A DNA stretch of 64,000 nucleotides. Origin: Zopfochytrium polystomum. Taxonomy: Eukaryota > Chytridiomycota > Chytridiomycetes > Chytridiales > Chytridiaceae. The translations under genes and the position numbers were made by a program. The stretch lies in assembly GCA_025765615.1 (NCBI GenBank), contig JAIVFJ010000005.1:620001-684000 (forward strand), given 5' to 3'. A model generated the notes under the pieces. That model did no database searches and was not told the DNA's origin. It was given only the letters and a program-made list of their open reading frames with translations. Below are positions 21,781 through 34,600 of the stretch, in pieces (the first letter of the stretch is position 1; every line of letters starts with the position of its first letter).

Positions 21781-24700
21781 ATGGCAAACACCCAACAGAC
21801 TTCGTTCCACCGGTCGATTTCGGACTTTCGCCAGTCTGTTCGAGATATTCGCGAAGAGCTGGTGAGTGTCCTGGCCCCAAAATCGATTGCGCTGACTGAC
21901 AGCGAGGCGTTACCCACAAATCCTACTGGAAACACACAAAAAGAGACTGGCCGACGCGAAGCTCAACGAAATATCCCAATCCCGCCGTTTGCTGGCGCTT
22001 TCGCTGTCGCCTTCGTCCAAGAACATTCCCCCACAGAGTGAAGGTGGTCATTTTGCGCGCACGCAGGAAACGAATTCACCACGACAAAGTAACAGGGATG
22101 CGCTAGAGTCGTGTGAATCAGAGTATGACGATCGGTTGGGCACGGATACCTCAGCGCGTCATCTGCTCGATGGGCGGATGCGATCGGCGCCGATTCTTTT
22201 GGACGATCAAGCCCCAGGCAGCTGGCTTGGATCGGACAGTGAGGATGCTGGAGGCAACATCAGCCATCGAAGCGATGCGGCCAAACGTAACTTCACGCCT
22301 GCTTCTTCGGCGGGACAGCGAGCTGGAAAGCTTGGCTTCGGATGGCGATCTGGACCGGTGACAAAGCCGCGAAAGGGCTCCGCAAAGAAATTGAAAGAGA
22401 AAGACCCGTCTGATATGTTCGAGATCGGTTCGCTTCAAAAGCGCCGCGAAATGCTGAAGGCTATCCACAAGCATAGCGAGGCTGCCGCTGATGTGGAGAA
22501 CAATGTGTCTCCACCGGTGAATAAGCGCAAGAACAGTGATGGCAGTCGATTCCTTAACGACATCGGAGCGCCAAGGGCAAGTGCTCGAAACTTGCTTGCG
22601 TCTACCGACGTAAAAGCTACGGAGAAGAGTCAGAATACAATGGCGAAGGACGAAGGGGCGGAAGTTAATTTGTCGGATAGTGCAAGGAATAGCGGAGGGT
22701 TTGACAATGTCAAAACGGAGCTATTGAAGTCTGACAAAGTATATGCGGGAACAACCTCGAAGATGGAGATGAAACGCAAGCTGACGAAAGAGCGCTTTCG
22801 GCACTCCTCAGCGAGAAATCTTAGCTTCATAGTGCCGGACGCCGCAAAAATTCGCGACATTCCTAGCAGCGCTCCTCAGCTTGCTTGTGGTGCAGACGGT
22901 TCCTCCAGCACCGGCGATTGCAATGTGGAGCCGTTCCGGTCAATTCAGGAATACCGCTCCTATATTCCGAAACCCGTATCGCGAGAAGTATGTTTATTGG
23001 ATTCCTTTATATACCGCTAACATCAGTGCTTTCTGCAAGAAACAAGCTGCAGCCTACACGGGTTCGAGCCAAGGGGATCTCGTTGCACAAGAACCCGAAA
23101 ATTTGGATCGCTACGTAAAACCGAAGGATCTTGACGACAGGGACCATTCCCAGGCAGCATTGTACAAGCACACCATGGGCAACAGGAGTGTGCTTCGATC
23201 AGCAAAGGAAATCAGAATCAAAGGACCCAAAAATATGCCCTCGACAACGAATTCCGCTGGTTCTCCCAAAAGAACCACAGACCTTGAGCAGGAGCTGCGT
23301 GGGTCAAACTTAAACCTCTCAACCAACGAGGATCCACGATCATCATCGCCGACTCGCCCCACGCCTGATTCACAAATAGAACAGATAAAGAATCCGGTAC
23401 TTGAAAGAAACCCCGAGATCCCGGCAGCATCATCTTTGAAATTCATTTCCGCGATTCCGGAAAGTAAGGTCTCTCCGCCAAAGTCTCGAGTCAAAATTCG
23501 ACCCCAAGAATCAATTTATGCTTCGGTATGGTTCCAGAATGACTATAATCCTACTACTCCAGTGGATTGCAAATCGCAAGAAGATCTGAGAAGTTCCCAA
23601 TCTTCGGTCGAGCGAGAGGAAGTTTGGCCGAGCTTGCATTCCGAGCCAGTCTTCGGGAACTACGAGTTCGTTTTGCAGAGATTGTTAAATGAGGCAGGCG
23701 AAAGCGATACAAGCGTTATGAGCGATGCACGGGCTTCCAGATTGAATACTCCAAACATTCAAGTAACAAGTGTCAATGATCAGTTCGCGTACCTGGAAGA
23801 AAGGGGACGTTTGAAAAGCTCGAAGCAAAGTCAGGAGTATCTTCGGTCGAAATTTTGGCCCAATCGTGTCTGTGGTGGTCATGACAGCCATTTCTCGTCC
23901 GAGTTGGCTATTCTGACTTCTATCAAAGAAAACGATAAGACGGTAACGAATTGTTCTGACTTCGTGTTGCCGAACAGCCACCAAAGACCAATGTCTTCTA
24001 GCGGTCCATTGCGGTTGACGTGTGAGCGTCCGCTTGACCTAGACTTTCCAGAGCCCGAATTTGAAAGCACTTCTGCCAATACACCTATGCCTCCAGTCGA
24101 AATTGCGCACAAAGAGGAAAATGAAGCATCTTCTCGTTCGTGGAAGCCATCGGTGCAGATCCTAACCGCACCCCTGCAAATTCCGGAGTCAAACCCCTAC
24201 ACCACACAATTTCGACTGAACAGCGCCCGTTCAGCGTCCGCTCGCGCGTCAGCAGGTCATCGATCAGCCACATCCTCTCAGTTTTCGGAGGTCTTTCGAG
24301 TGCGCGTTGACCAGCAAGCCTCCTTGACCATGAAACTTCGAGTCGCCACACCTACTCGCATACTTCGGCAGCAATCCTCGCGGTCGGCATCGGGCAGCAG
24401 CTCAAAAATTATGAACTTGGAAACAGTCATCGACCCCGTTGAGTGTAGGAAGGCCAGGGACTGTCTGCACCTGTCTGCGGTTGTCCCAGCTCAACCGGCT
24501 GATACCCTGGGACTTCGCCCGCTTTCTGGTCAGAAAATTTTACGGGTGGTATCCGACGGCTGGACAGGGAATGGTAACGACGAGGTTGATGGCGAAATGA
24601 TCGAAATCGACGAAGGCGATGTTGAAATGCTCAAACGCCTAACTAGTCACGCTGAGAGACAGAGAAGAGGAGAGGCACACCCACCATTCGAACGACAGGA

Positions 24701-26555
24701 AAAATCGTTCACAGTGGAGCACAGAACAGAGCCGGCCAGGACAGTGAGCGAAGCGGAGCATGAATTGAGCAGAATGCTGGTCATCAACTTCCAAGGAGTC
24801 GAACCTGCTCTGTCTCCGAACCCGTCGTTTGAAATGGCGAAAAGAACACCAAAACCAAGAATTCCAGAGTTCACAAAAGCAAAGAGGAAGAAAATCAAAA
24901 AAAGGAAGTCTAAAGAGGCAAAACAAAAGGATGAAGCGATAGGAGTGGAAAATGCCGTCACGGAAAGGATACAAGTAGAAGAGGACGATACGACAGACGA
25001 GGAAAGTTTGGGGAGTGTCATATCTTCTCCAGACAGTTTGGATTTGTCGGAAGGTGATGAGGCGGAAGTAATAGAGAGATTAGCGACAGAAATTGACGAG
25101 ATTACAACAACATTTGCTGAGCGGCAGACCAGCTATGTTGTACCTGAAAGAGGTGTTGTGACAACTATATTTGTGGAGGACGATTCATACAAGGTTGAGA
25201 GTCGAGAGAGCGTCCGAGGTTCACCCACTATACCAGTATCTACGACCAAGAAGTTAACTCCTACTTGGGTGATGATCGCAATAAGGGCTACTCTTATCAT
25301 CGAAAAACTTGTCGTTCTTCTGCAGCGGTAAGCCGTGTGCGTTAAATGAGTGCAGCTGACTGAGTTGGTGCAGGTCAGTTCGAGATTTCTTGAAAAAAGT
25401 GCGCGATAGGTTCCGAAACGATGTGATAGTGTACTCACAGAGGTTCGGACATCTTTCTCTCTAAAACCCAACTCAAGCGCGGAATAACATCACTAAAGGA
25501 TGTACCGCGCCCATCGCGTTCGTCGACAGTACCTTCAAGTGGTTAGCATCAAGCGGAAAGGCCGCAACACATTGCTCGCGATAAAAATGATTGAAAAACT
25601 GATAAGTGCCTCGTGGATTGACGGAAATGGAGAATATTGTTCTATTAAGTCGTCTGTCGTCAAAAGGAATCATCGGCCGCAGCAATCGTCGAGTGTGCCA
25701 TGCCTGGATGATTCAATAGAATATCTGGATGCTGAGGAGGACGAGGAAGAATTCCCATTAAATCCTGTTCGGACGCGAGTTCGCGACGGGGCACGAATAC
25801 GAGCAAAGGCGTTGCCAAGAAATGGGGTCCTCGACACGATGAGCGAGGGCCGCAGTGCGGTTTGGAATCGATTCTTTCACGTTCGCGAACGACTGCAAAA
25901 TAGGTTTCGCGATGCTGTGGAACTTCTTACAGCGACGGCGCTGAATCGCTTGAGAAAAGATTTGATGGCAGAAATTCAGAACTGGTTGGATGCAGATGAT
26001 GTGGAGGATTCCAACGATCTCCAACAAACCCTTGAAACAGCTGCTGCCAATGATTTTGCTTCACCTGAGCAGAGCAGTACAAGAACAGAGTTGGGAGCAA
26101 TGGGAGTTGGACGAACGACAGACAGCTCGTCCGCCTCTTTGCCTAGAGAGATGGAATTCACCGCGGATGGCAATAGACGCGGCAGCGTATCGAAGCGCGG
26201 TAGACCAGAACGTTCTCCTTCCTTTCGAAGCCCTAGTGTTTCTCAGTGGGCACCATCATCAAGTCGATTCCCTACTTTGGACCCGTCATCGCCCGGGCCG
26301 AACTTGGTGCCTCTTTCTCGCGAAAATACTCCGCAAGACATGCCTCGCAGTCTTCGCAAAATCAAGGAGCATCTTGAGCGATCAAAGAACCGTAATATTG
26401 AGCGCAAGGCTATGAAACAGAAGGAGAGAAACGTTCGGAATAGGCTTGGGATGGTGGAGTTGAAATCCCGCCTTTGTCCTGAAGCGATTAGTATTCTCCT
26501 CACACGACACGTTCTCCTGAGCGATTCTCCTCTCACCCACGCGTATTTTCAATAA
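21781..26555 (+). CDS. large uncharacterised Ser-rich protein with charged helical C-terminus
   Basis: Unrecognised. Exons 21781-21865, 21903-22987, 23040-25327, 25374-25442 and 25499-26555 join to 1527 aa. The first intron is uncertain: the strong gtgagt at 21862 is out of phase, so an alternative donor at 21866 was used. The N-terminus is helical (SISDFRQSVRDIREEL, then ILLETHKKRLADAKLNE), a likely coiled coil. A long disordered Ser/Arg/Glu-rich body follows, with ASARNLL-type repeats and one YIPKPVSRE motif. A lysine cluster (KRKKIKKRKSKEAKQK) about residue 1030 could be a nuclear signal. The C-terminal third has two related amphipathic segments, SVRDFLKKVRDRFRNDVIVY and FFHVRERLQNRFRDAVELL, and a LAIKMIEKLISASW helix. 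Possibly a scaffold or cytoskeletal protein, but nothing in the sequence fixes a function. Confidence 0.72.
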
Positions 26556-26623
26556 ATAGCATTTCTGCGTCACCTGCGGCGGGACAGAAACGCAGCTTCA
26601 TAGACGTCATTCAGAACAAAAAG

Positions 26624-27064
26624 ATGAAGACAAAACTCATGCACCACCAGCTCAGGTCCCTCAAGAATCTGGCGGCATGCGTGGCGCGGCGACCGCGTCC
26701 GCTCCTGGTGTACCCTCACCGGCTCTTTGCCGCACCGCCGCCGAAGACGGCGACATCGCCGACGCCGCCTGTCTCATCTGTGGGCGGAGGCAATAATGCA
26801 AAGGGTCAGGCCAACTCAGGCGGCTGGTCGGATGATCCTGTCCGCGACCCTTTGGCTGGAATGAGCGAAGAAGAGATCGCCGAGATCAAGAGGGGCATAT
26901 GGCGGGAAGGTCGTCGGGTTTACAGCATCGGGTTTTCCATCATTGGTGGCGGAGTGATGGCAGTGGTGAGGGTTCCTCTTCTAGCTTCATCTCTCCATAT
27001 CGCTGCTGACACATTCGTTTTCCTGCAACACCAGCTGCTCGCCGTGTTTTTGAACAAAAAGTGA
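26624..27064 (+). CDS. small predicted mitochondrial membrane protein
   Basis: Two exons (26624-26965, 27035-27064) give 123 aa. The first 40 residues are basic and lack acidic residues (MHHQLRSLKN, ACVARRPRPLL), as in mitochondrial presequences. A Gly/Asn/Ser linker leads to a charged helix (MSEEEIAEIKRGIWREGRR), then one transmembrane segment ending LLAVFLNKK, which is rebuilt only by splicing the last intron. A second ATG at 26639 is in frame and may be the real start. I cannot name it. The size and layout are like small respiratory-chain or TIM/PAM accessory subunits, which is only an analogy. The next gene starts 44 bp after the stop, and AATAAA lies at 27071. Confidence 0.68.
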   Translation: MKTKLMHHQLRSLKNLAACVARRPRPLLVYPHRLFAAPPPKTATSPTPPVSSVGGGNNAKGQANSGGWSDDPVRDPLAGMSEEEIAEIKRGIWREGRRVYSIGFSIIGGGVMAVVRVPLLASSLHIAADTFVFLQHQLLAVFLNKK

Positions 27065-27108
27065 CACTACAATAAAAAAGACAGAATTCCGCACCTCATA
27101 GCTGGGGC

Positions 27109-30100
27109 ATGAACAGCTCCGGTGGGCCTCTGGCCAACACACGCTCAGCCCCCCAGCCGTTTCTTCGACCTCATCCTGAAGCTGAACAACAGCTTGCTCG
27201 CGCACTCTTATTGGAGCAGTCTCATGCAGCTGCTAGCAACCTAGCTGCCTTGCGTAGACCGCTCGCTGTCTCCCCTCTTCCAACCTCACCCCATCATGTT
27301 TACCAGCTTCCCCTTGCGATTCAGCCAAGCGTTGCATTTCGCCCTCGGCCGCTGCCCCCCAGCCGATCTTTTTCTTCGGGATTTCCCACTCCTGCGTATG
27401 TCCAGTTGGCGATGCAACAGCAGCTTCTTCAGCAACAGCAATTGGAGCTGGAATGGCAGTTTCAAAGATTGCAGCAAGTGCGTAATATGCAGCTGTTGGC
27501 GAGTCAAAGCGGAGCTTCGGGTCTTTCCCCTTCGACTACGCCCGATCTTCATCCTGTTGGGTGGAATCCTCCGATAGGAAGACCAAGTGCAGCGCAAACT
27601 CTCCCGAGAACCGTAACCCCAGCGGCTGCCGGCTATCCCAATTACCAATTGCCAGCAAGGCCGTACCTCGTGACGACCCCTGTACCTGCCGTCAAAGGTC
27701 CTACACCGAAGGCCGCAATTCCGAGCTCCGTGAGTCCCATAACTGGACAATCGTATCAGTCTTCTGGACAGCACGAGGGGGACGAATGGGATTATAGCAG
27801 CCCCTCCAAGGTGCACACCCGTCAAGTGTATGGAAGTGAATCTTCTTTCAGCTCTGCTGTCCCGCCCCAGGTTGTTCGCGCCGATTAAAAATGTGAATGA
27901 CTGACTGAAAAGAACAACACAGCTGACGATCACGAAAGATCATGCGATCCGAGGGGTCCAAGTACAAAAAGGACCAACGCCGACGACCAACTCTTCAAAA
28001 TCGACCACCGTATTGCTCCAATCATTGATGGCTCTTATGGATGATTCTTCCTTCCTCGCGCACGGAGAATCGACAGGAATATATCGCCGTTCTTCTTTCA
28101 GAGATCTCAGTGGGACTTTCGACTCAGTGAAAGATTTGGGTAAGCCTCTCATCTGATGGAATTTCAGCCGAATAACAAGCATTCACAGTCCACATCACGA
28201 ACCCGTCAACAGATTCTGTTGACAAAAGAATTGAACTAATGGGGAAGAGTGCACGAAAAGAAATTAATGAGGGCAAGCCGTATCCCGTCATTGGACCCCG
28301 TTCGGATAGCATGGCCCTTGATTCAAGTGGGTGGGAGAGGGAAAAAGGTCCATCGCTGCATCGCGCACGATCAGTCCGTCGGGGCGCTACTGGGAGCAAA
28401 CCTTCCAGTGTCGGTCCTTCGAAGAAAGGCGTGGTGCCGAGTCCTCGCAACAAACATCGGAACCCTCTGAACGCTATAACGAATGCAAAGTTGACGGAGG
28501 AGTCTGACCCCCCGCAAAGAAACCCGCTGTCAAATGTCAATGTCAACCTGGCAGCCGAGAATGTTGAGCCGTTGCACCTTAAAGCGACCGACAAGAGCCG
28601 AAGCAGCCTTTCTAATGAGGTCAGCCTTGCACCTTCGAAAGTGGAGAGCCCCTTGCGTAAGTCCGACATCCAGACAGAATTATGTTGACATTCGATCTAG
28701 CAGATGACGTAACAACTTCGAAAGCCGAAACCCCCTCGGAAGGTGTTGGCTCCACACAGCAGAGCAAAAATGTCGGAAGAGTAGCGAAAGACGAGATTAA
28801 ATCGCAAAAAACGATCCCACTCTCGCTGCCAGGTCGCAAGTCCTTGTCAATCAATACGGAGCGAACTCTCTCCCAGACGAGCAATGCAGCAAACCCGCAG
28901 TCGTCGTCTGAGGGAGTGAAGCGATCCAGCTCAACCCTACGGTCGTTGCTTGGTGGCTCCGGTGGCACTAGGGCCTCGAATGTTCCCGGACGCTCCGCAA
29001 AGTCTAGTATGGAAATTAAGCCGCCAAGCACAAATGGGTCGAGCTCCGGCAGTTCCAGAGCCTCAACTAGCCAAGGCGTTCCGTCTGGTAAGTCTAGCTT
29101 CGAAGTAAAGTCTCCTGGCACGAGTGGAACTGGTAGAGTTGCCAGCCTTCCCCAGTCTACCCCTATGACTCCAGCACCTGCCACGGAACCCGCTTCGAAG
29201 AAAAGCTGGTGGCGAGGTGGCGACAAACAGTCGAAGGGCGGGATTAAGCTTTTCCGAAGAAATTCGACGAAAGCTAATCCGCAAAGATCGACGTCTTCAA
29301 ACTTGGAGCCTTTGAAAATCCCAATCGGACAATTGAGCTCGCAAAGCAGATCTTTAGTTTCGGCTCCCGTCCATTCCTCACAGGAAACTCTGCCTCATTC
29401 GACGGCGTCGCCCACGCCAGCCTCGAACGGAAAGTTGCCTCTTACTATTCACAGGCCATTTTCTGACTTACGAGAGACGGAGTCAGACGTGGACTCAGAT
29501 GATGACGGCTTAATCGCGGCTAAGCTCCGGAAGGAGGCCAAAGTCAGTAAGACGGAAGTGGTGGTGGAGGATGGTGCTCATGAAGAACCGGTGAACGATC
29601 AGTTCGGGGCAATATCGTCCAACCCGCCTACGTTGGAGCGACGTGGGCTGGTCCACAGTGACGACAAAGCACAAGGAAACGATGAAAATGTGAGCAACGA
29701 TCTGGACATTGCCAAGTTAGTCGCACACATTCCTCGACCATTCGAAGCGACACCGGAGTTTGGAGGTGAAGACAAAGCTCCCATTCTAGTGGCCCCTCCA
29801 CAGCAATCCTTGCCAGATACTGAAACCTTCATGGAGCTTGTCTTGTCGAAGTTTCCAAAGCCATCCGATAGCGAGAGCATTTTGAACGGATTCATGTCTT
29901 CGCACGTCACCAGACGAGGAAGCCATCTCTCCATCACACCTTCAACAGTGGAGAAGATCGTTAGAGCGATCCCAAAGCCGTCTGAAATCCCTGATGACTT
30001 TGGCGACCGACACCTCACTCCTACTCCGAATGGTCGCAGGCTGTCAACCTCATCGTCCGTCTATCTTTCCGTAATAAGTCGCATTCCCAAGCCGGTCGAC

Positions 30101-31036
30101 ATAACTGATGACTTCGACGAAGAACGGTTTCTTGGCAAAGTCGAGTCTCGCACATCCAAGCCGTTCCCATCTGATTCAAGGGATGATTTGGTTATCAATT
30201 CATCATCAAGCTCATCATCGCAGACTTCCATTCTCCGACGCGTTCGCAGCACTGAGTCCGTTTCTCCGGCTTTGGTCTCAGAAATTATGGCCCGAGCGCC
30301 TCGCCCCATCGAAGGTGACGAAATCGGTTCCTATTACGGCACGGGCTTCTTCAATGATTATACGGCAGTGTATGGAGCGTCTTTGAAACAGATGGCTGTT
30401 TCTTCGGATGCACTTCAGTTTGGGCAATGGAGATCTCCCGAGACTGATACTACTGACAGGAGACATCGCTCTGATTCTATCACGTCGTCAGTCATTGCTG
30501 CGGCAGTTGCACACATCCCGAAACCGTCAGATGATACCGATTTTCTGGATGAGGTCCACGTCGACCCTGCTTTCGCACCTCCAATGAAAGTTGGAAAACA
30601 CCGTGTGCGGCCCCCGGCGGACGAATCGTCGAAAACTAAGTTGTCAAGCGAATTCGGCGAGGCTGTCCGCTCACGTTCGCTTTCTCCGAACACGATTAAA
30701 ATTGATCGAAGCATTGTAGTTGCCAATGACTCTTCACCGAAGCACCATCAATCCCGTAGCGGTCATGCCCCCACCGTTAATTCAGCGTCTGCATCAAGTG
30801 GAATACTCTCTGCCCCACCTCCGCTCAGTGAATCAGAACTACTAGCATGGTCGGCGTTTGGCCCGGCTCCGGTTAAACAGATTCGCCTTCCACCACCGCC
30901 ATCTGAAATCCGAGACGACTTTGAACCATCCCCAGCGAAACCTTTATCTTCCATACCTGTGCGTCTCCAGCGAACTGTCGCGAGTCCTTCTTCATTGTTG
31001 CAGAGGGATTCCGGGACGAGAAGGAAAAAAAAGTAG
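27109..31036 (+). CDS. large disordered protein with repeated IPKP motifs
   Basis: Four exons (27109-27870, 27923-28139, 28189-28656, 28704-31036) give 1259 aa. Exon 1 looks like a complete 259-aa ORF, but the donor at 27871 and acceptor at 27922 join it in phase to a fully open second exon, so one gene is favoured over two. The N-terminal 254 residues are Gln/Pro/Ser-rich with a Q-rich helix (LQQQQLELEWQFQRLQQV). The rest is Ser/Thr/Pro/Lys-rich and disordered. Between about residues 820 and 1220 a short motif recurs about seven times: a hydrophobic helix turn, then IPKP or close variants, often followed by xDDF (for example RAIPKPSEIPDDF and SRIPKPVDITDDF). No enzymatic domain is visible and the protein ends in RRKKK. 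The repeats look like short linear motifs for one partner. Confidence 0.8.
29716..30925 (+). repeat. dispersed IPKP-x-DDF protein motif, about seven copies
   Basis: Copies encode AHIPRPFEATPEF (about 29725), SKFPKPSDSES (29848), RAIPKPSEIPDDF (29965), SRIPKPVDITDDF (30077), ARAPRPIEGDEIG (30291), AHIPKPSDDTDF (30507) and a weak PPPPSEIRDDF (30892). Spacing is irregular (about 110-380 bp), so this is a motif array rather than a tandem DNA repeat. Confidence 0.75.
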
Positions 31037-31672
31037 GACCGTTCCGTTTAATGGTGGTGAGAAGGGAAAAACTTTAATAGGAGCATATGTTGCATTATAT
31101 TTGGTGGTTGGACGAAACTCTGGATCCCAAGCTGTATGGAGTAGCTCAACAGTCCTTTGTTTTACCACGAAACTGCTGCGGCTTAGATGGGGAAATGAGC
31201 CGAAGTCATGCCACTTTGCAAGTGCTACTCCACGCAATGAGAGAATCACAGTATCTCCTGCACTCTGAATAACGAAATCCGTCCATGCATGACGCTCAGT
31301 ATAGCTGACACCTCATCCATACCGGGAAAGAGGCGCCATTTTTAATAACCGCGTGCGCATGATGTCCACAACGCACCTTGCGGGCTGTGAGCGGTGCTGG
31401 AGAGCTTGGTAACACCTCGCCTTCCGTGCGCTTCTGTATTGCTGGCATATTTATCCGGTTCCACTCGACCAAACGACAATGGCCCCACGCTGTCTATCCC
31501 AGCCGACGGCACTTTCCCATAAGAGACATTGTGTGAGAAAGGCAAAGGAGCGTTTGCAAGTGCGGCGGAGGGGGGGAGTTGAGGAGTCCGGGTGGTGCGG
31601 ACAGCCACAGCAAGTGCCCGGGGTTGCTAATCTTTCTTTGGACTCCAAACACGCGAAACAATAAAGTGAAAA
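31037..31672. other. intergenic region
   Basis: 636 bp between two plus-strand genes. Short open frames on both strands show no conserved features. The last 100 bp presumably contain the P5B ATPase promoter and leader (AATAAAG at 31661 precedes its ATG by few bases). Confidence 0.45.
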
Positions 31673-34600
31673 ATGGCCGACAGCGCAACCATTGATCGTG
31701 GCCCGGCGACTTGTCCCCATCCGGCCGCCTCCTCGTCCTCCCGTTCTGCCGATTCCGCCAGCGGTCCCGCTCCTGCCGGCGACTCCCTCGAGCAAGACGA
31801 AGACTGCGCGCCGCTTGAAAACGATTCCGACGAAGAGCTCGGAAGTGCTAGCCCTGATTCGTCGTTGCGGCGGCCGCTGCTCCCGACCCAGAACATCCTC
31901 GATCCGAGCTCACCCACAAAACCGAACTTACCAACCCAGGCGATATCTTTGGACGATGAGCTGTGCATAACTGTCACGGGCTACAGAGTGGTTCCCTTCT
32001 ATCGCTTGCTATTCCACATTCTTTCCTTTCTGTCGTGCGGTCTCCTTCTTCTCCTATGCCGTTGGTTTCCTCGACTTCGACTGAGGATCGTTGCTGAAAA
32101 GTGCGACTTTGCTCAAGCGTCAATGGTTCTTGTTGACTCTTCCTGGAAGGAGCACACGATCGTCGATGTTGAAACCCTCCCTATTGAACTGGAGTCGCTT
32201 CGGGACATTTTCCCAGGTGTTCGCTCTGCACAGGAGTCCGCGTGGGCATTAGGCTCCAGCCGAAAACCAAATGAAACCGCAGGCGATCATGGCCAGTTGC
32301 GCTTCTTCAACTACCGCTTTATCAAATTCATGCTAAACCCGTACACCGGCATGTTCGAAGTGAACATGTTTTGGCGCGATCCAAATTGGCGATCAGTCTC
32401 GTCGGTTTTGTGTGGAGTTGACGATCAGGTTGTGCCCCGCAGACGTCTGATTTTCGGCGATAACGAGATAACGATAAAGGAGAAATCGACACTCAACCTT
32501 CTGCTGGACGAGGTCTTACACCCTTTCTTCGTGTTTCAAGTCGCATCGATGATTCTTTGGAGTCTGGACTCCTACTATTATTATGCTGCATGCATCCTTG
32601 TTATTACGATCATGTCCACTGTCAGCACTCTCACCGAAATGAAGGAGGCCTACGCGAGGCTCAGAAATTTGAGCAAATTCTCTTGTAATGTTCGTGTCTG
32701 GCGAGGCAGTCGCTGGTGTGACCTCTCGTCGGAAGATTTAGTCCCCGGTGACGTGTTTGAAGTCGGCAGTGCAATGGCTGTTGTCCCATGTGACGCCGTT
32801 TTGCTGGACGGTGACTGCATCACGAATGAGAGCATGTTGACTGGCGAAAGTGTACCAGTTGCAAAGTACCCGGTAACCGACGAGGACCTGCAGTCCTTGG
32901 ACTTCGAAAACGAAGACCCCTCCGGCGCGCCGAGAATGTCGAAGTTTTTTCTGTTTTCGGGCACGAAAGTCATTCGAGCGCGATCAGGTGCTTTACCCGG
33001 CGCATCTGCAACCCCAGGAAACTCAGAGGCAAGTCTTCATTTTGACGACTTCACCGGTGAGCCCGGTGCAGTGGCCCTAGCAGTGCGGACTGGGTTCAAC
33101 ACGACGAAGGTACATCAGTTCGATAGCTTTCCATGAACTAATCTCGATCAGGGCGCACTTATCCGATCAATTCAATTTCCGAAACCTCATACATTCCAAT
33201 TTTACCGTGACTCGTTCAGATTCATCGGTGTACTAGGAATGATCGCAGCTGTGGGATTCTCTGCTTCTTTATACAATTCGTACAAGTTCGGGGAAAGCTG
33301 GACGGACATTTTCGTTCGAGCGCTTGACCTAATTACAATAATTATTCCCCCGGCACTTCCGGCAACCATGGCTGTTGGTGTCAGTTTCTCCATTAGTCGC
33401 TTGAGAAAAGCGGCTATATATTGTATCTCTCCCCCACGTGTGAACATTTGCGGCAAAGTCGAGGTATGTCCCTTGCGTGCACTCATTCGGACTGACGTTG
33501 GCAAAAGGTGATGTGTTTCGACAAGACGGGAACTCTGACTGAAGAGGGACTGGACGTGCTAGGTTTCCGATGTGCAGTATCTGAAAATGAGTCCGACACA
33601 CTTGGAGCGTCGAGCTTCTCGGATCTCTATAAAGTGGCCGATCTTTTTCAGGATTACCGAGTTACAACTGAAAGCAAGTCTGCTCTTCGCCCCGCCGCAT
33701 TCGCCGCTTACTGGGGCAACGCTTCTTCACCCGACAATCCGGACTTGTCATATCCAATCATCATCTGTGCGATGGCCTGCTGCCACTCGCTTAAAGTTGT
33801 GAATGGAGACTTGATAGGAGACCCAATGGACGTGAAAATGTTTGAGTTCACCGACTGGCAGATTGAAGAGGGAACGAGTTCGTCGGAGACGCCCAATCGA
33901 CATTCTGGACCCCCAGGACTTATTCAATTTGTAGTTCGTCCGACCGATGATCTTGACTTCGAGACTTGCATGAACGGGTCTGCAGAGACTGATTCGTTCT
34001 CAAGAGCGACTTCCGGAAGGCCTAGAACTTTCACAGAACTTGGAGTTGTGCGTTCTTTCGAGTTCGTTAGTCGCTTACGCAGAATGAGCGTGGTAGCGAG
34101 GCGCATACATTATGCTCGCGGCGACCAGCAAACATCAGGGAACGAAAGTGCATCAGTTGCTTCAAGCTCAACATCACCGATCAGCCTTGCTTCATCGTTG
34201 AACGGTGTCAGCATTGGCAGCACGAAGGAGTTCGAGGTATTCGTGAAGGGTGCACCAGAGGTTATCAGATCTATCTGCGCCACGTCATCGCGTAAGTGAG
34301 AAAGCGACTTTGCAACAAGCGCTAATAATGAGTATAAGTTCCACCGGATTATGACAGCCTTCTTCGCCAATATGCACATCGGGGCTTCAGAGTCATCGCA
34401 ATCGCCTGGCGCCGCTTGGAAAATATTAGCTGGCTGAAGCTCATGAAGATGAAACGCGAAGAAATTGAGTCCAATTTGGAGTTTCTGGGATTTGTTGTTT
34501 TTGAAAACAAATTGAAGCCAGAAACTTCTCCCGTGATTGGGCACTTGCGGAAAGCCAGAATTCGGCAGGTCATGTGCACCGGTAATTAAAGTGCGCAGGT

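Noticed and set aside
22881..22990. Independent gene starting at 22881
   Set aside because: The upstream frame ends at a clear gtatgt donor and joins in phase at 23040, so both belong to one gene.
31087..31272. Small ORF in the gap before the P5B ATPase
   Set aside because: Short, no start context, no similarity to known families, and multiple overlapping frames of equal length.
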